This document shows positions 17,043 through 24,455 of a stretch of DNA of 43,931 nt, one piece after another. A program made the position numbers and the translations under genes. Where the stretch lies: NCBI RefSeq assembly GCF_001641695.1, contig NZ_LSEF01000119.1, positions 1 through 43,931 of the forward strand, in the 5' to 3' direction. The stretch comes from Bradyrhizobium neotropicale (GTDB lineage Bacteria; Pseudomonadota; Alphaproteobacteria; Rhizobiales; Xanthobacteraceae). Each line of letters opens with the position of its first letter. Position 1 is the first letter of the stretch. Under the pieces are notes generated by a model. That model searched no databases, was not told the DNA's origin, and worked only from the letters and a program-made list of their open reading frames with translations.

Positions 17043-17061
17043 TCGGATGGATAAATGACGC

Positions 17062-17541
17062 ATGATTTCGGTTGACGCCTTCGACCTCAAGATACTCGGC
17101 GCGCTCCAGGATGACGGCCGCCTCACCAACCAGGAGCTCGCTGAGCTCGCGGGGCTGTCGGCCTCGCAATGCTCGCGGCGGCGGATGCGGCTGGAGGAGG
17201 AGAAGGTGATCGCCGGCTATCACGCCGATCTCTCCAGCGAGGCACTCGGCTTCGGCGTGGTCGCATTCATCCAGGTGACGCTGGCGACCCACTCGCCGGA
17301 CAATTCCAAGCGCTTCCGCACCCTGGTCAATCGCATCGACGAGATCCAGGAGGCCTATTCGCTGACGGGTGATGCCGATTACGTGCTGAAAGCCGTGCTG
17401 CGCGATCTCAAGGGGCTCTCCAACCTCGTCAACGACGTGCTGATGCCGCACCAGAGCGTCGCACATGTGCGCTCCTCAATCGTGCTGGATCGGCTGAAGG
17501 AAAGCTCGCGGCTGCCGCTGAAGGAGATCACGCCCGGCTGA
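17062..17541 (+). CDS. Lrp/AsnC-family transcriptional regulator
   Basis: A 159-residue regulator with an N-terminal winged helix-turn-helix (about 3-55: DLKILGALQDDGRLTNQEL, SASQCSRRRMRLEEE) and a C-terminal RAM ligand/oligomerisation domain (about 65-145: SLTGDADYVLKAVLRD). The start at 17062 gives MISVDAF. It is divergent from hppD with 121 bases between the starts, so it most likely controls hppD in response to an aromatic amino acid or its keto acid. That is inference from position. No other target is suggested by the window. Confidence 0.92.
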   Translation: MISVDAFDLKILGALQDDGRLTNQELAELAGLSASQCSRRRMRLEEEKVIAGYHADLSSEALGFGVVAFIQVTLATHSPDNSKRFRTLVNRIDEIQEAYSLTGDADYVLKAVLRDLKGLSNLVNDVLMPHQSVAHVRSSIVLDRLKESSRLPLKEITPG

Positions 17542-17614
17542 AATCGAGGGAAATGCGGCATTCGCCCCGCGCATGCGATCTGCGATGATCCGCGCCAATC
17601 CGGGAGATCCGATC

Positions 17615-17926
17615 ATGGCGCTGCAACTTCGACCGAACTGCGAATATTGCGACCGTGACCTGCCGCCGAATGCAACGGATGCGCGGATCTGCTCCTATGA
17701 ATGCACGTTCTGTGCGGACTGCGTCGAGACGAAGCTGTTCAACGTCTGCCCGAACTGCGGCGGCGGCTTCGCGCCCCGCCCGATCCGCCCCGCGCAGGAA
17801 TGGCGACCGGGCGTGTGCGTGACCAAGCACGTACCGTCGGACAAGCGGGTGCATTTGAAGTACGGCCTGGAGGATGTCGCGGCGCATTGCGCAAGGATAC
17901 GCGACGTGCCGCCGGAGAGGCGGTGA
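17615..17926 (+). CDS. DUF1272 family zinc-ribbon-like protein
   Basis: A 103-residue small cytosolic protein of unknown function. The first 55 residues carry many Cys residues in knuckle-like pairs (CEYC, CSYEC, CADC, CPNCGGG), so zinc binding is likely. The pattern RPNCEYCDRDLPP followed by CTFCADC is typical of the DUF1272 family. ATG 17615 follows CGGGAGATCC. An open frame runs 14 codons further upstream but has no ribosome site. It lies downstream of the Lrp gene with a 73-base gap and before a palindromic repeat. Its role is unknown. Confidence 0.88.
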   Translation: MALQLRPNCEYCDRDLPPNATDARICSYECTFCADCVETKLFNVCPNCGGGFAPRPIRPAQEWRPGVCVTKHVPSDKRVHLKYGLEDVAAHCARIRDVPPERR

Positions 17927-17930
17927 GCCC

Positions 17931-18021
17931 GTAGGGTGGGCAAAGCGAAGCGTGCCCACCACGTCGAAGCGATCTCCAAGAAGCGGTGGGCACGGCGCTA
18001 ACGCGCCTTTGCCCACCCTAC
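17931..18021. repeat. 91-bp palindromic repeat, copy B
   Basis: Same length and ends as the repeat at 15690-15780 but inverted relative to it; the central 30 bases differ. It lies between the convergent DUF1272 and fumarylacetoacetase genes. The two copies flank the hppD-regulator-DUF1272 block. Confidence 0.85.
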
Positions 18022-18040
18022 GACATCAAATGTGCGGCAA

Positions 18041-19312
18041 TCACTCCGCCGGCAAAATCATCCCCTCGACCTCGCCGAACCCGACGCGGTAACCGTTGCC
18101 CTGGCACCAACCGCGCATGACGAGGCGGTCGCCGTCTTCCAGGAACGACCGCTTGACGCCGCCGGGCAATTCGACCGGCTCCGTGCCGTTCCAGCTGATC
18201 TCAAGCAGGCTGCCGCGCTGGTTCTTTTCCGGGCCGGAGATCGTGCCGCTGCCGAGGAGATCGCCGACATTCATCGCGCATCCGCTGGAGGCGTGGTGCA
18301 TCAATTGCTGCACCGACGACCAGTACATGTATTTGAAGTTGGTGCGGCTGATGCTGGCGGGCGCATTCGCGCCGGCGGCGCGCAAGGAAACGTCGAGCTC
18401 CAGATCGTAGTTCTGCGGCTTCGCCTGCTTGAGATAGTCGAGCGGCGTCGGCTCCTGTTCGGGCCCCTTCAGCCGGAATGGCTCCAGCGCCTCGCGCGTC
18501 ACCACCCACGGGCTGATCGAGGTCGCAAACGCCTTGGCGAGGAACGGCCCGAGCGGCACATATTCCCATTGCTGGATGTCCCGCGCGCTCCAGTCGTTGA
18601 GCAGCACGAAGCCGAAGATCATTTCCTCGGCTTGGCTCTCGCTCAGCATGCCGCCCATCGGCGATGGCTGGCCGACCACGACGCCCATCTCCAACTCGAA
18701 GTCGAGCCGCTTGCACGGCGCAAAGTTCGGCACCTCGACATTCGGCGGCTTCAACTGCCCGCGCGGCCGCTTCACCTGGGTGCCGCTGACCACCACGGTC
18801 GAAGCGCGGCCGTTATAGCCGATCGGCATATGCAGCCAGTTCGGCTGCAGCGCATTGTCCTTGCCGCGGAACATCACGCCGACATTGGTGGCGTGCTCCT
18901 TCGACGAATAGAAGTCGGTGTAGCCGGAGACCGCGAACGGCAGATGCATCCTGGCATCACCCATCGGCACGAGCGCGCTGCTGCGCAGGTCCTCGTTGTC
19001 GCGCAGCTCGGGATGATCGTGGCGCAGCAGCTCGCTGATCCGCGCCCGCGTCTTCGACCAGACCCTGGGCCCCAGCGCCATGAACGGATTGAGCGACGGC
19101 CCGGAGAACACGCCGAGCGGCCCGACATCGAGCCGGCAATCCTGCTCAAGCGCCCAGAGGTCGAGCACGTAATTGCCGATCGCCACGCCGACGCGCGGTG
19201 TTGGATTGGCCGCCGTCGAGAACACGCCATAAGGCAGGTTCTGGATCGGAAAGTCGGAGGCGGGATCGACGTCGATGAAGGAGCGGAGGCTGGGATCGTT
19301 GGGGTGGGGCAT
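18041..19312 (-). CDS. fahA: Fumarylacetoacetase
   Basis: Hydrolyses fumarylacetoacetate to fumarate and acetoacetate, the last step of the homogentisate pathway. The 423-residue protein has the N-terminal SH3-like FAH domain and the C-terminal FAH catalytic fold. Catalytic and metal residues are seen in GYTDFYSSKEHATNVG (Asp133 and His140), FELEMGVVVGQPSP and LLNDWSARDIQQWEY. Length is normal for the family. ATG 19312 (MPHPNDPSLRSF) has GGGAAACC upstream. The in-frame ATG at 19351 would add a Pro/Cys-rich tail and lies inside the neighbouring repeat. It lies downstream of hmgA on the same strand, separated by a 155-base palindromic repeat. No maleylacetoacetate isomerase gene is in the window. 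Confidence 0.95.
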   Translation of the reverse strand: MPHPNDPSLRSFIDVDPASDFPIQNLPYGVFSTAANPTPRVGVAIGNYVLDLWALEQDCRLDVGPLGVFSGPSLNPFMALGPRVWSKTRARISELLRHDHPELRDNEDLRSSALVPMGDARMHLPFAVSGYTDFYSSKEHATNVGVMFRGKDNALQPNWLHMPIGYNGRASTVVVSGTQVKRPRGQLKPPNVEVPNFAPCKRLDFELEMGVVVGQPSPMGGMLSESQAEEMIFGFVLLNDWSARDIQQWEYVPLGPFLAKAFATSISPWVVTREALEPFRLKGPEQEPTPLDYLKQAKPQNYDLELDVSLRAAGANAPASISRTNFKYMYWSSVQQLMHHASSGCAMNVGDLLGSGTISGPEKNQRGSLLEISWNGTEPVELPGGVKRSFLEDGDRLVMRGWCQGNGYRVGFGEVEGMILPAE

Positions 19313-19349
19313 TGGTTTCCCGGATGTGCATTCAGGTGGCGCTGACTTC

Positions 19350-19504
19350 ACCCTCCGCTGGAGGGGGAGGGTCGGTTCGCATGAAGCGAAGCGGAATGCG
19401 AAACGGGGTGGGGTGATCTCTCAACACGGGCACCGCCTCAATTGAGAGACTGTCACCCCACCCCGCTCGCTGACGCGAGCGACCCTCCCCCTCCAGGGGA
19501 GGGT
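19350..19504. repeat. Palindromic repeat between hmgA and fumarylacetoacetase genes
   Basis: The ends are inverted (ACCCTCC...GGGGGAGGGTCG at the left and CGACCCTCCCCCTCC...GGGAGGGT at the right). The middle has GGGGTGGGGTGA and TCACCCCACCCC as a second inverted pair. It fills the space between two same-strand genes and may separate or attenuate their transcription. Confidence 0.8.
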
Positions 19505-19510
19505 AAGCGA

Positions 19511-20857
19511 TCACGGCCTGTTAGGATCGAACCGCTTCTCCAGGCCCTTCCAGCACTCCGCGTAGTCGTCCTGCAGCGTCGACGATTTCGCGGCATGCTC
19601 CGTGACACGCTGCGGGTAGCGGGTCTCGAACATGAAGGCCATGGTACCCGTCAGCTTGACCGGCTTCAGCTCGCCGTTGCTGGCGTGGTCGAAGGCCTCG
19701 CGATCGGGACCATGCGGCAGCATGCAGTTATGCAGCGAGATGCCGCCGGGGACGAAACCCTGCGGCTTGGCGTCGTAGACGCCGTAGATCAGGCCCATGA
19801 ACTCGCTCATGATGTTCATGTGATACCAGGGCGGACGGAAGGTGTTGTCGGCGACCATCCAGCGCTCGGGGAAGATGACGAAGTCGATATTCGCGGTGCC
19901 CGCCGTCTCCGACGGCGAGGTGAGCACCGTGAAGATCGAGGGATCCGGGTGATCGAAGGCGATCGCACCGACCGGCGAGAAGGTGCGCAGATCATATTTG
20001 TACGGCGCGTAATTGCCGTGCCAGGCGACGACGTCGATCGGCGAATGCGGCAGTGTGGTCTTGAACAGCGAGCCGCCCCATTTCACGTAGAGCTCGGTCG
20101 GCGTGTCCCTATCCTCGTAGCTCGCCACCGGCGTGAGGAAGTCGCGCGCATTGGCAAGGCAGTTGGCGCCGATCGGCCCGCGCTCCGGCAGCGTGAAGGC
20201 GCCGCCATAATTTTCGCAGAGATAGCCGCGCGCCGGCCCGTTCAGAATCTCGACGCGGAATTTCACGCCGCGCGGGATGATCACGATCTCGCCGGGTTCG
20301 GCGTCGATGCGGCCGAACTCGGTGACGAAGCGCGAAGTGCCCTGCTGAAGCACGAACATCATCTCGCCGTCGGCATTGTAGAAATGCTGGTCGACCATCG
20401 ACTTGGTGATCAGGTAGACATGCGCGGCCATACCGGCCTGGGTGTTGACGTCGCCGGCCGTCGTCATGGTCTGCACGCCCTGGAGGAATGTCACGTCCTC
20501 CTTCGGGATCGGCGTCGGGTCCCAGCGCAGCTGCGCGATCGGCAGATCGTATTCGTGACATGGCGCCGAGCGCCACAGGCCCGCATCGACCTTCTCGAAG
20601 CGGCCGGAGTGCTTCACCGAGGGGCGGATGCGATAGAGCCAGGAGCGCTCATTGGTGCCGCGCGGCGCGGTGAAGGGCGAGCCGGAAAGCTGCTCGGCGT
20701 AGAGGCCGTAGGCACAGCGCTGCGGCGAGTTGCGGCCCATCGGCAGCGCGCCCGGCAATGCCTCGGTCTCGAAGCTGTTGCCGAAGCCGGACATGTAGCC
20801 CGGCGTGACTTGGGCGGTGCTGCGAACGATCTGATCCGGCGAGGTGTTGATGTTCAT
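19511..20857 (-). CDS. hmgA: Homogentisate 1,2-dioxygenase
   Basis: Opens the ring of homogentisate to maleylacetoacetate using Fe(II) and O2. The 448-residue cupin-fold enzyme has iron ligands His346 and Glu352 in WYHMNIMSEFMG and His382 in MLPHGPD, with spacing that matches the human enzyme. The N-terminal YMSGFGNSFETEALPGALP is a family hallmark. ATG 20857 follows GGAGGAGGATAG, which lies in the last codons of the MBL gene, so the two are tightly coupled (two bases apart). It belongs to a four-gene operon with FAD monooxygenase, DUF2783 protein and MBL protein, facing a MarR regulator. Confidence 0.97.
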   Translation of the reverse strand: MNINTSPDQIVRSTAQVTPGYMSGFGNSFETEALPGALPMGRNSPQRCAYGLYAEQLSGSPFTAPRGTNERSWLYRIRPSVKHSGRFEKVDAGLWRSAPCHEYDLPIAQLRWDPTPIPKEDVTFLQGVQTMTTAGDVNTQAGMAAHVYLITKSMVDQHFYNADGEMMFVLQQGTSRFVTEFGRIDAEPGEIVIIPRGVKFRVEILNGPARGYLCENYGGAFTLPERGPIGANCLANARDFLTPVASYEDRDTPTELYVKWGGSLFKTTLPHSPIDVVAWHGNYAPYKYDLRTFSPVGAIAFDHPDPSIFTVLTSPSETAGTANIDFVIFPERWMVADNTFRPPWYHMNIMSEFMGLIYGVYDAKPQGFVPGGISLHNCMLPHGPDREAFDHASNGELKPVKLTGTMAFMFETRYPQRVTEHAAKSSTLQDDYAECWKGLEKRFDPNRP

Positions 20858-20859
20858 GA

Positions 20860-21816
20860 CTATCCTCCTCCTTGCAGGGCGGCCCACATTTCCTGGTCGC
20901 GCTTGTCGGTCCAGATCACGGGATCGTCGATCCCCGACGCCTCGTCGAAGGCGCGCGACACGTTGAACGGCAGGCAGTGCTCGTAGATGGCGAAGCTCGA
21001 AAACTTGGGATCCATCACCTCGCGGGTCGCCGCCATCGTCTCCTTCAGCGTGCGCCCCTTGGCAACCGAGATTTCCGCCGCGCCATAGAGCGTCGACACG
21101 AAATCGCGGGTCATCGCGATCGCCTCGCGCGCGGTGGTGGTGCCCTTCAGCGCATCGCCGCGTCCAGGCGCGATCGCCTTCGGATTGAAGTTGCGGATCT
21201 CGTTCAGCGTCAGCGGCCATTCGCGCAAATGCGCGTCGCCGCAATAGCAGGCCGAGTGATATTCGATGAGATCGCCGGAGAACATGACTTCGGCATCCGG
21301 CACCCAGGCGACGATGTCGCCGGAGGTGTGGCCTGCGCCGAGCTGCATCAACCGCACCTCGCGCTTGCCGAGATAGATCGACATCTCGCCTTCGAAGGTC
21401 AGCGTCGGCCAGGTCAGGCCGGGAATGCTCGCGGCATCCTGGAACAGGCGCGGGAAACGGCCGTATTCGGAATCCCAATCCTGCTTGCCGCGCTCCTCGA
21501 TCAGCCGATAGGTCTCCTGTGAGGCGACGATGCCTTGCGCCTTGTAGGCGGAGGCGCCGAGCACGCGCACGGCGTGATAGTGCGACAGCACGACATATTT
21601 GATCGGCTTGTCGGTGACGGTGCGGACGCGCTCGATCACCTTGTTGGCCATCGCAGGCGTCGCCTGCGCGTCGAACACGAGGCAGCCGTCGTCGCCGACG
21701 ATGACCGCCGTGTTCGGGTCGCCCTCGGCGGTGAAAGCATAAAGATCGGTACCGATCTCGGAGAAGGTGATCTTCTTCTCGGAGAGATCGCCGGTGGATG
21801 CGAAGTTCTTCGCCAT
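20860..21816 (-). CDS. MBL-fold metallohydrolase with altered HxHxDH motif
   Basis: A 318-residue protein of the metallo-beta-lactamase fold, related to the quinoprotein-relay/SoxH-like branch. The first metal motif reads SHYHAVRVLGA (His79, His81), so the Asp-His of the usual HxHxDH is replaced by Val-Arg. Later ligands look present (LGAGHTSGD with His, MFSGDLIEY with Asp). A one-metal site or a changed chemistry is possible. ATG 21816 is preferred over the TTG at 21819. It sits 24 bases after the DUF2783 gene and 2 bases before hmgA, so a role in homogentisate or quinone-related metabolism is likely but not shown. Confidence 0.88.
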   Translation of the reverse strand: MAKNFASTGDLSEKKITFSEIGTDLYAFTAEGDPNTAVIVGDDGCLVFDAQATPAMANKVIERVRTVTDKPIKYVVLSHYHAVRVLGASAYKAQGIVASQETYRLIEERGKQDWDSEYGRFPRLFQDAASIPGLTWPTLTFEGEMSIYLGKREVRLMQLGAGHTSGDIVAWVPDAEVMFSGDLIEYHSACYCGDAHLREWPLTLNEIRNFNPKAIAPGRGDALKGTTTAREAIAMTRDFVSTLYGAAEISVAKGRTLKETMAATREVMDPKFSSFAIYEHCLPFNVSRAFDEASGIDDPVIWTDKRDQEMWAALQGGG

Positions 21817-21840
21817 CAATTCATCCTTCGAGTCACAGGG

Positions 21841-22065
21841 TTATTGTTGTTGCTGTTGTTGCTGCTGGCCGTCGATCATGCGTCGCTTCGCGAGCACGAT
21901 CGCCTCGCGCAGCACGTCGATGTCGCCGATATGGTTGGCGAGGATCAGGACCAGCGCGGCGTCGAGATCCGCGCTCTCTGCGTCGGACAACCCGCGATGC
22001 GCCTCGACGATAGCGCGGAAGGCGTCGTCGGGCCGCGCGAAATTCGAGCTGGTGGAAAGCGCCAT
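21841..22065 (-). CDS. DUF2783 family small protein with polyglutamine tail
   Basis: A 74-residue protein. The body has the DUF2783 pattern (LSTSSNFARPDDAFRAIVEAHRGL, then DAALVLILANHIGDIDVLREAI), predicted helical. It ends in GQQQQQQQQ (eight Gln coded by mixed CAG/CAA) just before the stop. The function is unknown. Proteins of this family usually sit beside FAD monooxygenases, as here, where the monooxygenase stop is 8 bases upstream and GAGG inside that gap serves as ribosome site. The tail is short-repeat DNA and may vary in length between strains. Confidence 0.85.
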   Translation of the reverse strand: MALSTSSNFARPDDAFRAIVEAHRGLSDAESADLDAALVLILANHIGDIDVLREAIVLAKRRMIDGQQQQQQQQ

Positions 22066-22073
22066 GCGAAACC

Positions 22074-23687
22074 TCAGTTCAAACCTTCGGCACGCGACAA
22101 TGCGGCTGCGATCGACCCGCGCGTCGGATGCCGAAAGCGCGCCGCGACATAGCCGTCGGGCCGGAGCAGATAGGCCGAGCCTGGCTCGGCGTCGTAGCGC
22201 TTCGCGGCAAGGCCGGCAGAATCGGCCAATCCACCCGCACCACCGATCCGGATATCCTTGACGCCGTCGGGCGCCTCGACTGCTGCACCATTGCTGAACG
22301 ACAGCAGGGCGAAGTCCGTTCCTCCGTTGCGGAACATGTCCGTCAGATAGCTCTGTTCGCCTGCGCGTGCCTCGATCGGCGCATCCAGCATGGAACAGCC
22401 GGGCCGCGGGCCACCTCGCCACGCCTCCGCATCTGGCGAGGACAGCGGCGAGTCATAGCTGCAGGGCACCGACAGCCGGCCACCATTGACCATGCGCTTG
22501 CCGAACTCGGTCACCTTGGCGAGCGACAGCACCGCCTTGCGCAGCCGCGCCTCCTGGTCCGTGTTCGGCGCCATGAAATCGGTCGAGCGCGTGGATTCGC
22601 GGATGTTCTCGTCGGCGGCAAGGCTGCGTTCGAGATGGTAGCTCTCGAGCAGGCTCGCGGGTGAAGAGCCGCGCAGCACGCGATCGAGCTTCCAGGAAAG
22701 GTTCTCGGCATCCTCGAGCCCTGAATTGGCGCCACGCGCGCCAAAGGGCGAGACCTGATGCGCGGAATCGCCGGCAAAGATCACGCGGCCGTGGAGGAAA
22801 CGATCCATGCGCCGGCATTGGAATTTGTAAAGCGAGATCCATTCGAACTCGAACTTGTCGTGGCCGAGCATGCGCGCGATCCGCGGCCGCACATTCTCCG
22901 GCTTCTTCTCGAAGACGGGATCGGCATCGCGGCTGAGCTGCAGATCGATGCGCCAGACGTCGTCGGGCTGCCGGTGCAGCAGCGCCGAGCGTCCGCCATG
23001 GAACGGCGGATCGAACCAGAACCAGCGCTCGGTCGGGAATTCCGCGGTCATCTTGACGTCGGCGATCAGGAACTGGTCTTCGAACACCTGGCCGGCAAAT
23101 TCGGCACCGACCATCTGCCGCAGCGATGAGCGCGCCCCGTCGCAGGCGATGACGTATTGCGTACTTAGCCGATAGGCCCCCTCCGGCGTCTCGATGGTCA
23201 GCACGACGGAGTCGTTGCGCTGCTCCAGCGCCGTTACCTTGTTGCGCCAGCGCAGATCGATCCCCGGTAGATCCGTAATGCGATCGACCAGATAGGCCTC
23301 GGCGTAATATTGCTGGAGGTTGATGAAGGCCGGCCGCTTGTGGCCGTCCTCGGGCAGCAGGTTGAACTGGTAGAGCTGGGACTCACCGTGGAAGATGCGG
23401 CCGACGCTCCAGACCACGCCCTTGTCGACCATGCGGTCGCCGACGCCGAGCCGGTCCCAATATTCCAGCGAACGCTTGGAGAAGCAGATCGCGCGCGAGC
23501 CCTCGCCGATGCGGTCGGCATCATCCAAGAGGACAACGCGCTGGCCGCGCTGGGCAAGGTCGATCGCCAGCGACAGGCCGACCGGGCCGGCGCCAACCAC
23601 GACCACCGCATGCTCTGCCGGGTTAGGGCCGGGGCGGTCCTGATCGGGGTGGCGGCGGTAGCCGAACTGGGTCTTTGCCTGCGCCAT
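22074..23687 (-). CDS. FAD-dependent aromatic monooxygenase (PheA/MhpA-type)
   Basis: A 537-residue flavoprotein hydroxylase of the class A group that uses NAD(P)H and O2 on phenolic substrates. The N-terminal dinucleotide motif GAGPVG is at 32-37. The DG motif ACDGARSSLR lies near 185 and the FAD ribityl-binding motif GDSAHQVSPFGARGANSGL near 305. A C-terminal thioredoxin-like region covers about 410-537. It is the first gene of the operon with DUF2783, MBL and hmgA. The substrate may be a phenol that feeds homogentisate, for example a hydroxyphenylacetate, but MhpA-like enzymes vary and this is inference. Transcription starts in the 108-base gap to a divergent MarR gene, where a strong palindrome lies. 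Confidence 0.92.
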   Translation of the reverse strand: MAQAKTQFGYRRHPDQDRPGPNPAEHAVVVVGAGPVGLSLAIDLAQRGQRVVLLDDADRIGEGSRAICFSKRSLEYWDRLGVGDRMVDKGVVWSVGRIFHGESQLYQFNLLPEDGHKRPAFINLQQYYAEAYLVDRITDLPGIDLRWRNKVTALEQRNDSVVLTIETPEGAYRLSTQYVIACDGARSSLRQMVGAEFAGQVFEDQFLIADVKMTAEFPTERWFWFDPPFHGGRSALLHRQPDDVWRIDLQLSRDADPVFEKKPENVRPRIARMLGHDKFEFEWISLYKFQCRRMDRFLHGRVIFAGDSAHQVSPFGARGANSGLEDAENLSWKLDRVLRGSSPASLLESYHLERSLAADENIRESTRSTDFMAPNTDQEARLRKAVLSLAKVTEFGKRMVNGGRLSVPCSYDSPLSSPDAEAWRGGPRPGCSMLDAPIEARAGEQSYLTDMFRNGGTDFALLSFSNGAAVEAPDGVKDIRIGGAGGLADSAGLAAKRYDAEPGSAYLLRPDGYVAARFRHPTRGSIAAALSRAEGLN

Positions 23688-23729
23688 GCGCTAACCTCGG
23701 CTCTGGTCAGGAGGGGACTGATCTGCTAG

Positions 23730-23749
23730 ATAGTCTCACGTGCAACTAT
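23730..23749. promoter_or_regulatory. MarR-type operator candidate
   Basis: A 20-bp palindrome ATAGT-NN-CACGTG-NN-ACTAT, with both arms and the centre perfect, lies in the 108-base gap between the FAD monooxygenase and the MarR gene. MarR dimers bind sites of about this size, so it is the best candidate for control of both genes. Confidence 0.6.
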
Positions 23750-23795
23750 TTTGGACCGGAGCCGGCCGGCCGTCAACTGGAATTCGGAGCGCATT

Positions 23796-24329
23796 TTGGC
23801 GAGGACGACAGATACCGCGCTGAAGACTCGTGACGCGGACGACACATTGGCGAAGGCGCGGCTCGACCTGTTCAAGTTCGTGCCGTTCCGCCTCAACCGG
23901 TTGGCTGCCGAAGTCAGCGCCGCGCTCGCGGTCGAGTATCAGGAGCGCCACGGCCTCGACATTCCGGCCTGGCGGGTGCTGGCGACGCTCGGCTTTCGCA
24001 ACGATGCCTGCAGCGCGCAGTACATCTCGCAATGTACCCGCACGCACAAATCGACCATCAGCCGCGCGGTGACCACGTTGCTGCATGACGAGCTGATCGA
24101 GCGGGTCGAGAACGCGGCCGATCGCCGCGAATTCCGCCTGCAACTGACGAAGAAGGGCCGCGCGCTCTACGAGGAGCTGTTCCCGCAACTGCTGCGGCGG
24201 GAAGACGAGATCCTCTCTTGTCTTTCGGCGCAGGAACGCAAGCAATTGTCCGCGCTGCTCGGCAAGGTCGAGCAGAGTCTCGATCTGATCCAGACCAGCG
24301 AGGAGGCGGACGCCAAGGAAGCGTATTAG
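23796..24329 (+). CDS. MarR-family transcriptional regulator
   Basis: A 177-residue regulator. The winged helix covers about 45-125 with AWRVLATLGF, ISQCTRTHKSTISRAVTTL (recognition helix) and the wing NAADRREFRLQLTKKGRALYEEL. Long terminal helices would dimerise. The start is uncertain. TTG 23796 is preferred because GGAG lies seven bases upstream and the protein then begins (M)ARTTDT; a TTG at 23751 would extend it by 15 residues that overlap the operator. It is divergent from the homogentisate operon and probably represses it in response to an aromatic ligand, by analogy with other aromatic-catabolism MarR proteins. Confidence 0.9.
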   Translation: MARTTDTALKTRDADDTLAKARLDLFKFVPFRLNRLAAEVSAALAVEYQERHGLDIPAWRVLATLGFRNDACSAQYISQCTRTHKSTISRAVTTLLHDELIERVENAADRREFRLQLTKKGRALYEELFPQLLRREDEILSCLSAQERKQLSALLGKVEQSLDLIQTSEEADAKEAY

Positions 24330-24447
24330 CGGACCCTCATGGTGAGGAGGCGCGAAGCGCCGTCTCGAACCATGAAGGCCCCGCTGCTTCATCTTGGCTT
24401 CATCCTTCGAGACGGCCGCTACGCGGCCTCCTCAGGATGAGGGTCCG
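24330..24447. repeat. Palindromic repeat between MarR and lactonase-like genes
   Basis: The outer arms are CGGACCCTCA and TGAGGGTCCG. Inner inverted text is GAGGAGGCGCGAAGCGCC/GGCCGCTACGCGGCCTCCTC and TCTCGAACCATGAAG/CTTCATCCTTCGAGA. It lies between convergent genes and is typical Bradyrhizobium intergenic repeat DNA. Confidence 0.82.
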
Positions 24448-24455
24448 GCATCATG

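Noticed and set aside
19350..19504. A CRISPR-like or tandem repeat array
   Set aside because: The repeats are inverted arms of one palindromic element, with no spaced direct repeats and no cas genes in the window.
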